Shown here one piece after another: positions 1-11,929 of a stretch of 64,000 nt of DNA. The notes below the pieces were generated by a model. The model ran no database searches. It was given only the letters and a program-made list of their open reading frames with translations, and was not told the DNA's origin. The translations under genes were made by a program, and so were the position numbers. The stretch covers positions 2,471,953 to 2,535,952 of the forward strand of contig NC_089315.1 in NCBI RefSeq assembly GCF_036669915.1, in the 5' to 3' direction. The number at the start of each line of letters is the position of its first letter. The first letter of the stretch is position 1. Origin of the DNA: Pocillopora verrucosa (lineage: Eukaryota; Cnidaria; Anthozoa; Scleractinia; Pocilloporidae).

Positions 1-773
1 TTTTTAAATTTATGCAGAGGCTAAACCAGTTGATAAGAGATAAAGCAAAACTGAACGAGCAATTATTTATCAGTTGGGCGCCTTCTTCTCAATCATTTCC
101 TCTCTAGTATCTGTGAGGGAGACTGACATTTCTCGTTGAGCCTCTGCAGCAACTGAATCTAGTATCTTTGTGGTATGTCATCACCTCCAGTGCGTAAATG
201 TTTGTGACGACGAGGACAAATCAAGATTTTTTAAGTCAAAATGTTTTTATCTTGTCATACAAGACAGGGGATATACACACAGGGGAAGTAGCTCACAACT
301 GAAGTCCCGGAAAAAATGTTTCACATTAGAAAAATAGATTTACTGAAATAGAGCTATGTAAAAATTTCTTACGAAGCCTTCTCATACGATGGTACGGTTT
401 CTTCTCGATGCCAGTCTTAAAGTATATCAATCTACTCAAAAAGAAATATATTCCCTGAATGGCCAATGGAAAATGTATAAATTATTTATAAAGTAAAATG
501 CCGATGATCCACATCTTAAAGATATCTAGAATCACTGCTGCAAGTTCAAGATAGTGTTTTGCCATCGTTTCTAAGGCTTCCTTCAACGTTTTTCAAATCA
601 ATGACACACACCCGACACGAAAACGTGAGTGGGCCAAGTCTTTTACTGGCTGCGTATTTCTAAATCAAATAGAATTGTCACTCTTCACCCTTCATATGTA
701 TATCTACATGCATCTAAATTGACTCACTGATTTCTTATTGGAACTGCTTCTTTATTGCGCATGATGTTAGAAT
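1..773. other. Left flank of the GPCR array
   Basis: This sequence is outside the duplicated units and I found no gene in it. TTTATT at 751-756 (AATAAA on the minus strand) lies about 20 bases past the stop of receptor A1 and could be its poly(A) signal, although that would make the 3' UTR very short. Nothing else is recognisable. Confidence 0.5.
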
Positions 774-1883
774 TCAATTTTCGAAGGACGATACGGATCG
801 GAGTCGGACACCGTTTTCTAGTTCTGGAATCTCGGAAGTGACAGTGCTTTGTGAAAACGTGGAAAGCCGGCGCAAAGATAAAGCAGGCTCGGCTGGTTTT
901 AAAGCAGGTTTAAGCGAAGTAAACAGATTTCTAAACGTAGCCTTAAAACGATTGTTGCTGAAGGCGTACAAAAAGGGATTAAGCGCTGAATTAAGGTAGC
1001 CCAACCACAACAACGACATGTAAACTTTGCAAGGAAACGACTCTTTCCCTAGAATGGTTTCGACGATGATGAAATAACAGTAAGGCTGCCAACAGAAGAA
1101 AAGCGCCAACAGGAAGGTGGCAGTCGTCTTAGCAGCTTTGACATTCTTGAAATACATCCTTTTTTCTTCTTTAGTAGGTTCCCGGATGGAGGGAAAGCCA
1201 TCTCGTTTGATAAATTGATTGTTTTTGACAGCAATACGGTAAATCAAGATGTAGAAAATGCATGTGATCATTAGCGGAAAAATGATATTGAAAAAAGAGC
1301 TAAGAATGTTGTATTCTTTAGTATAGGGCAGCATGCAGTTGTCTTTATCATCTGGCTCTCCCTTTTCTCTCCAACCCATGAAGACAAAAAGTGCCCATAA
1401 AATGCTGTAAAGCCAGATTACCATGATGACTAGTGAGGCTCTTTTTTGAGTCAGGAATTGTGCGGTCTTAAACCGAGCCAAAGGATCTCTGAGGGTCTTG
1501 TATCGATCCACGCTGATGGCCAAGAGGCTGAAAACCGAAATGGGTATGGTAATAAGATACACAACTTGCCAAATTATACAGAATGCTTCTCCATGATTCC
1601 ATTCAAAATCAATCCTAAAAAGTAACTCAATATCAAACGGCATCACTATGATTGCTGCAAGAAAATCCGAGAGAGCGAGGGACAGAATGAAGAGATCCGT
1701 GGGATTATTGCGGAGATGTCTATTGGCAAGTATTGCGAGACAGACCAACAAGTTTCCAAATACCGCTACAGATGTAATTGCTGTGGCGCAGGCCGAAACG
1801 GGATACGAAAACGTTTGTTCGAAAATGCACGGAGTGTACTCGTCGTGAGGTAAGTTGACAGCGGAGTTATTGTTCATCTTCAC
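774..1883 (-). CDS. Class A GPCR, receptor A1 (intact)
   Basis: An intronless seven-transmembrane receptor of 369 residues, expected at the plasma membrane and coupling to G proteins. Landmarks visible: G43-N44 (TM1), LALSD with D73 (TM2), C102 before TM3 pairing with C183 in the second extracellular loop, DRY at 126-128, W157 (TM4), P203 (TM5), CWQP at 264-267 (TM6) and NPFLY at 302-306 (TM7). The N-terminus has an N-glycosylation sequon (NNS), and the tail is Ser/Thr-rich with basic stretches. Position 3.32 is Tyr109 rather than the Asp that binds amines, so an aminergic ligand is unlikely; the true ligand is unknown. The second ATG, two codons in, could also serve as start. This is the only intact A copy; A2, A3 and A4 are broken. 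It contains the left breakpoint of the tandem duplication, near 942, so its C-terminal tail is unique in the window. Confidence 0.93.
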   Translation of the reverse strand: MKMNNNSAVNLPHDEYTPCIFEQTFSYPVSACATAITSVAVFGNLLVCLAILANRHLRNNPTDLFILSLALSDFLAAIIVMPFDIELLFRIDFEWNHGEAFCIIWQVVYLITIPISVFSLLAISVDRYKTLRDPLARFKTAQFLTQKRASLVIMVIWLYSILWALFVFMGWREKGEPDDKDNCMLPYTKEYNILSSFFNIIFPLMITCIFYILIYRIAVKNNQFIKRDGFPSIREPTKEEKRMYFKNVKAAKTTATFLLALFFCWQPYCYFIIVETILGKESFPCKVYMSLLWLGYLNSALNPFLYAFSNNRFKATFRNLFTSLKPALKPAEPALSLRRLSTFSQSTVTSEIPELENGVRLRSVSSFEN

Positions 1884-4800
1884 TTGGCGGTTCCAACGTT
1901 TAGGCTTTCTTGGGGAATTGGAACAGACTTCTCGTACAGCCAGTCAGTGGTTTTGTGATAACACAGCCTCAAGAGGTTCTTATGCAACGACGTTTCCTTT
2001 TTGGATTTTGGATTACTTTTAACAATTTGACACCAGTGATGGAAACAAGCTAAATATTTGAAGCATCAATAATATATCCAATAGTGCTGATCTGTTCAAC
2101 CGCGATAATTGAGTTTTGGCAGAGTTCACTACTTTTGTTATCATTTTTAGCAACGTCTCGATATCCGTTTGGAGTGACATTGGATGAGTAACTGACACTA
2201 TTATCGGTAAAACATGCACAGCTGTTATCTAACTTACTCGGTGGGAAACGTGACAGCTGCTGTATACAAAAAGGACTGAACTTTAAGCTGTAATCACGTG
2301 AATAGGTCATTCAAATCCGATCTTGGCGTATTCACAAGCGTGTCCTTAATTTACCTCGGCGTTTACCTTGGCATTATTGAGCGATTACATAATTCAATCA
2401 CAAAAACACTTGAAAAATTGTCAAAGAAAATGCTTGTCCTTAAAATAATAGTTCGTATCCGGAGAAATCTTAAGCACAATATAAGCATCACATTTGCAAG
2501 TACATGATTAAGTATCGCGTTATGTCTTATTTTCTAGTTGAGTCCAAAGCATTCGCGTTTTTTTTTTTCAAGAGCTAAAGAGAGATGTTTTTAAATATTT
2601 TTAAAGATTAAAGTTGTAGTGAAATCGCTTTGGTGCGCTTTCCCTTTATTAGGTATTGGCTGGAGATCGTTTCCATCAAAATGGCATAATCGTGTCGGTG
2701 TTTTTCTCTCGCTCACTACAGAGAGGAGACATGTCGGTAAAATGGCAGCTGTAGAAATCCACAACAATTTATCATTTGGGTTGCTTGATTGGCGGATTTA
2801 CCTTTTTCCCGAAAGCGTGTCTGGTCAGAAAGCTGCGGCTTCAGGTCAGGTTTTTTTTACCTATGGAGTTGATTCCTGCCTCTCTTCGCTCCGTCATCAT
2901 TCCTCTTTTTTTAGCATCGCGCAGAATGCCTATTGTTATCCTGTTCTCGCGACATTAACTTACAGTAGAAAAACAATTATAGATCTCTAACATTAACAGC
3001 AAAGCATAATCTGGCGAGCTATGATTGGTCAAAGATTACGAAAGCAATCATATTGATATGCCGTTAATTTTAGAATCTACTTTTTTTTGTGATATAAACT
3101 CATGGTGAGGAAAGGAAGTCGGAAAATGAACAAAGCCACAGCAATATTTCCTGTCAAGCTGTTCCCTTCTTTGAAAAATGTTTGCCCAGAAGGCCGGAGC
3201 TTTTGACACGTTCAATGACTGATACTTGTGCGCTTAGAATATTGACAAATCGTTCAAAATCAGGGGGAAAAGGACGCCGAAATGAAATTCGAGATACCAT
3301 TCTTTCTTCAAAAACAAATTAAACACTTCCTTCTTAGTTTGCCATCATCACTTAAATAAATATATCGTAGTTGAGTGGGAAAGCTAGTTTACTAAACTAT
3401 CTCTTTCAATCAAGTATTAACCTTGTAGGCCAAAGTAACGCTCTTTGTCGTTAGTTGATTAAACCCGCCCTGACTCTCTCCTAAGGCAACTGTGTCCTCA
3501 TAACAAAGCCTTGGGCTTGCACTTATTGGCTACAAAAACCGCATACAACACATACTGTGGGCTTTGCTAGAAATTCGCAGGTTGACCGTCGTTGAGGATA
3601 GGGTTGCATAGAGATGGTTGCTCTCTGATTGGTCGTGGATTACGTCATATCTTGCGATAGTCATCCAGAGCAAGTTGGTCAGTTAATAATGAGGCACATA
3701 TTTTCAAAATAGGCACTGCGTGATCCGCTGATTTTTACATGACGGGGAAAATTAAATGCATTTGATCATACTCATTAGTCTAAGACAAAAATTCGCCATC
3801 GCGAATGTGCCTACAAGTGCTTCAAATATTTTGGTTAAACACGTGTTTCCTTGAACTGGAACGGCTTTGGATTAGCAGTCAGTGCGTTCGAAAAGCATTA
3901 TACATAAGTTTGTAGTATATTGAAACAACGTACACTCTTCTGGGGATTTTTGGATTCTCGTGGGATTGTTAAAGTCAGAGAAAAAGGCCTGACTGACCAC
4001 ACAAAGGAGAAAGAGGCCATGAAAATTAACCTCATCATGACACTCTTACAACTACGGCATTAACCTTCTAAAATGGGGTTAGTAAGCTTTCGCGACTCTC
4101 CAGTACGTGTTTTAGCCTTTCCGCAGTTTGGCTTTTGTGTATTACTTTGAGTGATCTCCCTCTTCTGGAGGAAATGAGGGGCAAATCTTGTATATTTCGC
4201 TCAGCAATTGTTGTTGTGCTATTAAATGCCAGTTTTTTATTTATGACGATTAATTTTAGTCGAGGCACTGACGGTTGATAATGTGGGACATACTAAGGAA
4301 GTCATAAATTAACAAACTGTATGTTTCTGTAATGTTCATATAAATCACAATCATTACTAGAAATTACCTGATTAGAGAACTGTTCTTCCTCCTAATCTTA
4401 CATCACGACGAGGCTTTCGCGGAGAGAGCGGAATGGCAGTCACTGACATTAAGGCCTGCCTCCTCAAGAGCCTTTTTGTACATATATTTCCACTACTCTG
4501 TTGTCAGACTCCTTGGTTAAGTAAATCAGTGTTTATATATCCGTCTTTTTGAAGGTATCAACGCTGAATAATTGGAGAGTAAACACATGACGAAGTACCA
4601 AATTTACCATAATTTTGAGTTTTACTAGGAGAAGCGGGTAGACACTGAACTCTCCTTAGGGAAGATAAATAAGGGATAATTCAATATACATATTGTTGTT
4701 TATTGTTTTCAATATTTCATTTTTATTAAATTTGACTCTCCGAACTTCTATGATTCGAAAAATCTCCTTTTGTAATAAGCGGGCGTTTTTCTAACGTCAC

Positions 4801-5298
4801 ATAAAAGGGAATAAATAGATAAAAGAAACTTGTGCCCTTATTATAAAAAAGAGCTGTTATTAAAATACCTTGAAAACATCGTCTCACTTTACCTCGTGGA
4901 TAAGAAACAATTTCCATTTGAATCACGTTACATGGTATATCCACCAAACGTAATATTTTTGTCAAATACAGGTAGCAATCTACAAAAGGGTAGGCCGATA
5001 TAAGCGAATCTTTTGAGGTTCCCGCTTGGAATACACCACGGTCAAATTTACTCCGTTAAAGCAAATTGGTTGCCCATAGATATAATTTTCTTTTAAGGAG
5101 AATGATGTGTTAGTGGCATCCCACTTTTTTAAATGGAACATTCGAGAGACTGATCGAAATTCGTAGACTGATCCCAAGCTCGAAAACTTACACTCCTTAT
5201 TCTATTTACAAACATGGCGCTATTGATATTGCTGATCCTAACAGTATGCAGGATGAGTATCATACAGGAACTTCGTAGTAAGTCTCCCTCACCACAGA

Positions 5299-5430
5299 GT
5301 CTCTGTGGCTCAGTGGTAGAACATTGGAGCTCCAAGGCTCAACTTGAGTTCCTCATGGGAACTCAGATTTCTTTTTTTGACCCAAGCTCGTGACAAGACG
5401 AAAAACATTTTTCTCTATTTCTTTATCGAG
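5299..5430 (+). mobile_element. tRNA-derived SINE, copy in unit 1
   Basis: The stretch starts with a tRNA-like head containing a good RNA polymerase III A box (TGGCTCAGTGG), followed by a degenerate B-box region (GAGTTCCTC), a T-run near 5371, and a tail containing GCTCGTGACAAGACG. I recognise this head-and-tail arrangement from dispersed coral repeats. It lacks a proper tRNA fold, so it is not a functional tRNA. Equivalent copies sit in units 2 and 3 and were duplicated with the unit. Confidence 0.7.
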
Positions 5431-6636
5431 CTCAAAACTTATCATCTTTTTTATTCGATTTACTAATATCGTACTTGTTTTATTTTTATACCTACTGAGA
5501 TAAATCTAAGTCTGACCGCAGCTTTCTTAAGAATGATAGAGATGGTTCAAATTGGGTTAAGTGAGCCTTCAATAATGTCTCTAACGCACAAGCGATGTCT
5601 GACAACAAGAGTGAGTATCTTGTGAAAGTGCTCCTCAAAGTGAAATGCTTTTACAGTGTAAAGCACCGAATATTTAGATAAATAGAAAGTTTTCCTTGAC
5701 AACGAAATGGTTTCTTAACTCTATATTGGAACGCAGATCGTTCCCCTAGCGACACAAAAAACGTTTACAGTTTCTAGAAATGAGTGTGCAAATACTGTGC
5801 TATTTTTACAACTTAATCCTTATCTTTATATGTTATTTTACCGTCAGCAGAGTCTTGAAGATCTCTAAAGATTGGCTGAAATGCGCTACAGTAATAAGTA
5901 AAAAAAAAAAAAAGCTGGTGAAAATATAATTCATTTACAATTTCAATCCTTCTTTCGTTTACGATACATATGATGAATTCTGAAGCAAAATAGCAAAGAA
6001 ATTCCAAGTGATTCTCTCTGTTTCAAGATATGTTTTATATCAGTCACAGTCACAATTCACTGCTCAAGGTCAATCCTACTAAACTCAATCAAATGAGCTC
6101 TTTCACCACTATGGAGTGTAAATATCTGACGAAAATTTTGTTTAAGGATGCAACGAAACTTTCATTTCGGCTATGATGGCAGAACTACAATCTAGCTTAT
6201 AACTTCATCTTTTGGTTAAGGCTTCTTGAACAAATCAACATCGCCAGATGAAACCACTTATTTCCGTCTTTCCTATTTCAACAACACTTGAAGGAAATAT
6301 TGCAGCTCATAAATTGTTTTAATGGCAAAAAATAACCATGAAACGTCGAGACTACTCCCCAATTATCTTGTGAATTACTTTCGTGCAATTGCTGTCCATG
6401 AAACAAAACTCGAGGAAGTCTTTTCGAGAAAATTTAACCGTTTGTAGCTGTCGTTTGTACTCTCACTTGATCCTTTACTCAATAATTCGCTTTGTATTCA
6501 AGATTGTGTTTTAACGATATTACTTCATCTTGTCTGTGCAATGACGCTAGTCACCAAAATCAGAACCCGTATCATACATTAAGGCCGTTGGTAAAGTATT
6601 CAGTTTCAGTTTCCCGTAAACAAGGTTTACGAATTA

Positions 6637-6771
6637 ACAATTGGTACATATGTCAGCGTTCGTTCATCGAGATATGAAGCACGCGGGAAGTTTGGAGAAC
6701 ACGAAAGATGCCAAACTTCCCGCGTGCTTCATATATCGCCGAACGCACAACTGACGTATGAACCAATTGTT
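6637..6771. mobile_element. Long hairpin (MITE-like) element, unit 1
   Basis: An inverted repeat with a 24-bp perfect inner stem (6672-6695 pairing with 6711-6734) around a 15-base loop. The stem extends outward imperfectly to the AACAATTGG / CCAATTGTT ends. It has no coding capacity, and the fold-back form fits a non-autonomous DNA element. Confidence 0.7.
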
Positions 6772-7439
6772 TTATAACATTTCAATTTTTTTTCTCAAAG
6801 GGATTTGTTTGCTGACGTCATGAGCTTGCCCAATAGGAATATGAAGCACGCTCACGCAATTGAATTTGATTAGACAAATTTACTAGCTATGCTATAAATG
6901 CTTTTAGCAACTTAGTAAATTTTAACAGGAAATATCATAAATCGTGTGTAGCATTATCTTTTCAGATCTCTTAAACACTGCTATTAATCAATTAGAACTT
7001 TTTTCCTCAAAAATCCGTATTTGTCCAAGATTCCTGAAGTTCTATTTCTAAACACCCAGCGGTGGTGATGATAAAATTAAATTGCCGAACACTATATCTT
7101 AAACAAATATTGAGCTTTAGTTGCAGAAAAACAACAGTAACTCAAAATACGCCGGAGATATTTGTCCACCGATTAATGTGTGATTCGGGGGTGACCATGT
7201 AAAGATGAATTAGATGCTAGTCTAAGAGGATTAAGCCATCAAAATTTGAGGCCATTCGTCCACACTAGAGACTATAGCGTGAACTTTCAATTTCTCAATT
7301 AGTTTTAGGAAATCCTTATTTCAAATTTCCTTTCCTAACTGTAAGGATTTACTGTAATCAAGCCACTCTGGGGTATCTTATCATTCAGTTATGGTAGATT
7401 TGAACATGGCCTTGTTGCGACACTGTAGGTATAGTTATT

Positions 7440-7700
7440 AAATCGCGTTTAAGGAGTGGTCATTATTTCCCGCCCGGGGTGGGGTGGAGTTGGGTCGGAG
7501 CATTTTGGTTGTGTTACGTTAAAATTTACCTGATCCTCCCCCTCACTGGCAGTTAATTGCAGTCACTTTAGTATAGTCCCCCCTTTCACACTCTGTTGGC
7601 GAAGACTGATGCCCCCTCCGTTCTCTGTTTTCCTCTCTCCCCTGAAAACCATATCATTACAAATCATCCAAACCCTCCCACCCCCTCCCCACCCCAAACC
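7440..7700. repeat. G/C-skewed dispersed repeat, unit 1
   Basis: A block with a G-rich left part (GGGGTGGGGTGGAGTTGGG) and a C-rich right part (CCCTCCCACCCCCTCCCC). Its interior resembles the separate insertion at 28,190-28,487, sharing CTGATC..CCCCCTC, GGCAGTT and the GCGAAGAC.GAT..C..TCCG segment. It therefore belongs to a dispersed repeat family rather than to a gene. Confidence 0.55.
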
Positions 7701-9073
7701 TCCATTCGGTCGGTAGACAATGACTGCTTCATTAATCGGAAGCATATAAGTTACGGCCACGGTAAACACCGGCGTATAATGAGCCGCGCGTCTTTGTCCA
7801 AAATTTTTACAATGAATCAGGGTTGCAGATTATCAGCGAGAAAATCAGGAAGTCCCGCCATGATATATGTTTCTGGTTTATCGATACGTGAAAACAAGGA
7901 ATTGCAGTAATATGTCGATCACAACCTCGTTACTTTATTTTCAACATGTCCTTTATAAAAACGCTTGTGACAAACCTGTACTTACCCAAAATTGTGTTAA
8001 TAGCAAAAACGGGCGAAGCAGCCTTTATGTAAAGGCTAATGGCTATGACTAGACTAAACTGTGCGTTTTAACATGCCAGCTTTTCAACATTTCAAATTTT
8101 ATTGCTAAACTGAGCCAATGAAACAAAAGCAGCTAAAATTATTAGGCGATGAGATAAAGATAGCTATTCAATGACGACCAAGAAAAAATAGCTGTGGCTG
8201 TGAAAAAAGATCTTTAGTAAACAAGGTATCTAGCTTTAGCTTGGTAAGCAAAACAAACAAAAAATATAAAGCAGGTGATTTCAGATCAGTCCGAATTGTG
8301 TTTCGTATAGTCCAGTCACAAGCAGAAAGCCTGTGAATATATGTATTATGTACTGAATATTTGAATTATGTTTTAAGAGAACGTCAGCAGTTGACATTCT
8401 CTTGATAGATATAAAACCAAGATTTGTAACATTTGATCTCTTTGTTTTTGCAATTTTGTAAGTCAATTTTTTTCGAATTAAACATGTTTGCCCATATCTG
8501 ATAACCTCCAATATTTTGTAGAGGTTTATGTCTTACAGATATAATACTGAGACCACACGTCACTTCACCTACACTATCTCCATGTTCTACTGATTATGCA
8601 TCCCTAACTTCAATTTTCTGTCCCGATAATTTCAAGGATAAAGCACCACATCAATTTCAAACAAAATCTTGGTAAGCTCAGAAAATTTACATATAATATG
8701 TTCTCGCTAGATAGAGCTTCAATGGTCCTCTCAAAGTCCATCACGCTAATAATACATTTTTGCCATCAAATCTCTGAGAGTTACATGTCAAGTGACTCCT
8801 ACCGCAAACATAACTTATGATTACCGCTATTGCTTAAGCAGATACATTGCAATGTGATTATGTACCAAATGCATATGTTGTTATTACGTGACGGATCTAT
8901 ATAAGTGCTTAGGAAAATTCTTATTTGTAATGTAGTTGCTTTACAATATTCAAATTAAGAGCTTCGCAATAATGCAACAATATAATGTCTGTTGGTAAAT
9001 CATATTCAAATAACCCAGCCTTTTTAACCAAAGATTCTAGATCTTAAATTACCTCCTTGAGTTCTCACCACAG

Positions 9074-10198
9074 CTACCTCTCTGCCGCAGGCACTGATTC
9101 AAAAACTGAATCTTCATAATAGGATATGGATCGGAGACGGACACCGCTTCCCAGCTCCGGAATATCAGAGGTGACAGTACTTTGTGAAAACGTAGAGAGC
9201 CGGGGAAACAATGTGCACGGTTCAGCCCGTTTTACAGCTGGTTTACGCTTTTTATAAACAGCCTTAAAACTTTTGTTGGAAAAGGCAAAAAGAAACGGAT
9301 TAAGTGCTGAGTTAAGGTAACCGAACATTAATAACACTAGGGAAACCTCGTGAGGAAACGATTCCCAGTTTTCGCTGTCAATAGCACTAGAAGTGACAAA
9401 ATAAAAGTAAGGTTGCCAGAATAACAGCGCCAAAACGAACTTTGAAGTCGTCTTAGCCGCTTTGACATTTCTCAAATACACCTTTTTTTCATCCTTGGAG
9501 GGCTGCCGCATCGAAGGAAAGGTGCCTCGTTTGATGGATCGATTGTTCTTGACAGCAATGCGATATATGAGGACGTAAAAAAAGCATGTGATCATCAGCG
9601 GAAGAATATAATTAAGGAAGGACGAAACAAGGGCAAAGTTCTTTGTGTATGGCGGTATGCAGATGCCCTCATCATATGCTTCTCCTTCCTCTCGCCAACG
9701 CATGAAGACAAAAAACGGCCATAGTGAGCAATACAGCCAGATGATCGCTATGACAATTCGAGCTCTGGTTTGGGTCATGAACTGTGATTTCTTAAACCGC
9801 GACAAAGGATCACTGAGGGTTTTATATCGATCCACACTGATGGTCAATACGCTGAAAGTCGAGATGGGTACAGAAATCGAGTACACCACCTGCCAAACTA
9901 TGCAGAATGCTCTTCCATGATTCCATGCACCGTTAAGGAAAAGTGATTCTATATCAAACGGTACCACGATCGTTGCCGCGAGAAAATCTGAAAGAGCCAA
10001 GGAAAAAATGAAAAGATTCGTGGGATTGTGGCGGAGATGCCGGTTAGCAAGTATTGCGAAACAGACCAAGAAGTTTCCAAAGACCGCCACCACTGTGATA
10101 ACTATGTAACAGGCTGCAACAGGATACGAAAACTCTGGTCTGAAACCAAAGAAAACGTCTTCGTCGGTGGACGGATCTGCAGCGGAACTGTTGTTCAT
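9074..10198 (-). CDS. Class A GPCR, receptor B1
   Basis: An intronless seven-helix receptor of 374 residues, clearly paralogous to A1 and D. It begins MNNSSAADPSTDED with N-glycosylation sequons and keeps GN in TM1, LALSD in TM2, the TM3 and loop-2 cysteines, SVDRYKTL after TM3, and NSALNPFLF in TM7. The residue 18 before the DRY arginine is Tyr, not the aminergic Asp. TM6 is odd: it reads ALLFWQPY where B2 reads ALFFCWQPY, so one codon and the CWxP cysteine are missing, which may shift the helix register. The Ser-rich tail shares LSTFSQSTVTS with A1. The frame is otherwise undisturbed. It could be functional or in early decay. Confidence 0.88.
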   Translation of the reverse strand: MNNSSAADPSTDEDVFFGFRPEFSYPVAACYIVITVVAVFGNFLVCFAILANRHLRHNPTNLFIFSLALSDFLAATIVVPFDIESLFLNGAWNHGRAFCIVWQVVYSISVPISTFSVLTISVDRYKTLSDPLSRFKKSQFMTQTRARIVIAIIWLYCSLWPFFVFMRWREEGEAYDEGICIPPYTKNFALVSSFLNYILPLMITCFFYVLIYRIAVKNNRSIKRGTFPSMRQPSKDEKKVYLRNVKAAKTTSKFVLALLFWQPYFYFVTSSAIDSENWESFPHEVSLVLLMFGYLNSALNPFLFAFSNKSFKAVYKKRKPAVKRAEPCTLFPRLSTFSQSTVTSDIPELGSGVRLRSISYYEDSVFESVPAAER

Positions 10199-11564
10199 TC
10201 TTAAGAGGCTGTTCTGGAACGTAAATATCTTGCGGCTCTAGGTTGTAAAGAATTGAACTCAAACTTTTCCCGTAGCTTACTGGAGTTTTCTACCTTTGTA
10301 ACGCACCGGTCACTGCAGTATTCGATTTGCTCAACACAATAAAGCGCCGAAAGAAATTGATCATCGGCCGTCTCTTACAGCTTGTGATATTTTAAGGTTT
10401 TATTTAACCAGTGGCACTTGATTTTGGCAGAGTTTACCATACTCAATATCACTCTGACGTCTCCTTATTTACTGAAATTGCAAAAAGAAACCTAGAATTT
10501 TCGATGACTATATCATTATGAAAAACTGACAGATTCAAATTGAACCAGACATTTTAAAAGATGTATGGTTCAATTTCAATGCGGCTTAAAAGCTCCAATG
10601 ACTTGGGTTAGATTTTCGTCTGCAACCAAGTGATATAACTGAGCCACAATAAAATATGACAAAAACGATAATAATAAGGAAACTTCTAAAAATAACTCTT
10701 CGGGCTTAAAAAAAGGGATATTGCGTGAAATTTAAAATCTTGAAATATCTGAAACAATACTAACACAGAAATATTCATTATATTGTTACGTCTTATTTGG
10801 TTGAATTCACACTCGATATTTCACACATGCTAAAAGATTATATTTTCCAGAGAATAATGATTGAGTTGACATAATGCATTGTCTTGTATACTGGGCGGAG
10901 AGTTTTCCATCAAAATATCATTGTCGTGTTAAATCATCTAATGCAGTTCCCAATTATTTCCTAAATTAAAGTTAAGTATTATAGAACGTTGACCGGGAAA
11001 ACTTCTTTAAAATTTCTCAGTTTCTTTACAAAAGCATACATGTTGATCGGTCTGAGTCAATTTGGCAAACTTCAGCTCATCCTTTAGATGACATTTAGTG
11101 AAGTCTTTGTGATAAAAACATGTCGAAATCATTTCACCTTCACATACAGTATAGCTATAACCTATTTCATAAAACCCTAAAGGTCAACTTGGTAAGAAAT
11201 TATCTATCTGGAAGCAGAGTGGTCGCGCTGATAGGGAACTGGGTCTATATCCTCTCATCCTGCATTTCATCAGAAATGATTTTGGTTGAGGTGAGTTCTG
11301 CATCTGCTCGTCAGCTGTGCCCTGTAAAACACCTTTTAGTATGAATTTAAACAGTTGGATTTTTCTCATGTAATATCTTTTTCGTTGTTTGCTTACATCC
11401 AACCTTAAAGATCCCTCTGATTTAAGTTTGGAGAGTGGTCTTCTAAGCTCTTTGTCAACATTCGCTCTTCTGAGAAAACGAACAGCTATAACTAAGAAGT
11501 TTAGGTTGAAACTATACTGTTTTAGTATCGTGTTAAATCTAGCAAGTTCAGTGACATTTGAATC
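10199..11564. other. Spacer between B1 and C1, no gene recognised
   Basis: AT-rich noncoding sequence upstream of B1 and downstream of the C remnant. A minus-strand open frame of 72 codons (11,184-11,402) is kept in all three units with few substitutions, but it has no recognisable domain and is too young a duplicate for conservation to mean much. Confidence 0.6.
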
Positions 11565-11929
11565 CTAAATTGACAGGTGTGATCGATGTTTTAGGGAACT
11601 TTTTGCATACACAGCTCTGAAGTTCTTCTTCCGAAATACGAACAGAAAGGGATTCAGCGCCGAGTTGAGAAAACCAAACATCAACAGCACCATGTAGACT
11701 TCGTGGTCAAACGATGTCCACTTTTTGCTGGTAATGTTGTCAGAGACAAGCCAAAGGGCGTATGGCAGCCAGCAGACGAAAATAGCCAACACGAATACTG
11801 AGCTCCTTTTGGCTGCCTTGATATTCTTCAGATACATATCTTGTTGTTCATTCGTGAGTGGTTGGGATGAATTATGCTCTGTATTGCTTAGAGCCTTCTC
11901 ATGCTTTCGTATTATGTGATATACTAGAA
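11565..11929 (-). pseudogene. GPCR remnant C1 (late TM5 to TM7)
   Basis: Only the 3' part of a third receptor type remains. Reading upstream of the first ATG in frame gives VLVYHIIRKH (end of TM5), then a short third loop leading to MYLKNIKAAKRSS. After that come TM6 with VCWLPY and TM7 with NSALNPFLF, followed by a short basic tail. The frame is open, but TM1 to mid-TM5 are absent: sequence upstream of 11,930 switches abruptly to the tail region of pseudogene A2. It cannot form a receptor unless expressed as part of a fusion. The same truncation occurs in C2 and C3. Confidence 0.85.

Larger units (their letters stand above)
1884..9073. other. Spacer of unit 1, no gene recognised
   Basis: About 7.2 kb of AT-rich noncoding sequence upstream of A1 and downstream of B1. 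It holds a tRNA-type SINE, a long hairpin element and a G/C-rich repeat block (listed separately). Small open frames, for example 2619-2990 plus and 7596-7910 plus, recur in the other units but drift, match no family I know, and overlap repeats. I do not call them genes. Confidence 0.7.
942..11929. repeat. Tandem unit 1 (about 11.0 kb)
   Basis: First copy of a large segmental tandem duplication. In order along the plus strand it holds the body of A1, A1 upstream sequence, a repeat-rich spacer, receptor B1 and the C1 remnant. Equivalent landmarks recur at constant order: 4068/14,983/28,682, then 7563/21,863/32,246, then 9074/23,374/33,757, then 11,565/26,081/36,223. The boundary was set where the sequence CTTAAAACG of A1 (942) reappears next to the C1 remnant (11,930). 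Confidence 0.9.

Noticed and set aside
2619-2990. Open frame of 123 codons repeated near 13,589, 27,247 and 38,337
   Set aside because: The four copies differ by frameshifts, have no domain, and low-complexity T-runs cross them; treated as noncoding spacer.
5299-5370. Possible functional tRNA gene
   Set aside because: Good A box, but the B box is degenerate and no cloverleaf can be drawn; fits a SINE head.
7596-7910. 104-codon plus-strand frame kept in three units
   Set aside because: It overlaps the G/C-skewed repeat, its Pro-rich part comes from the C-tract, and conservation reflects recent duplication or conversion.
11184-11402. 72-codon minus-strand frame kept in three units
   Set aside because: No recognisable domain or signal; the copies are too young for an open frame to be evidence.
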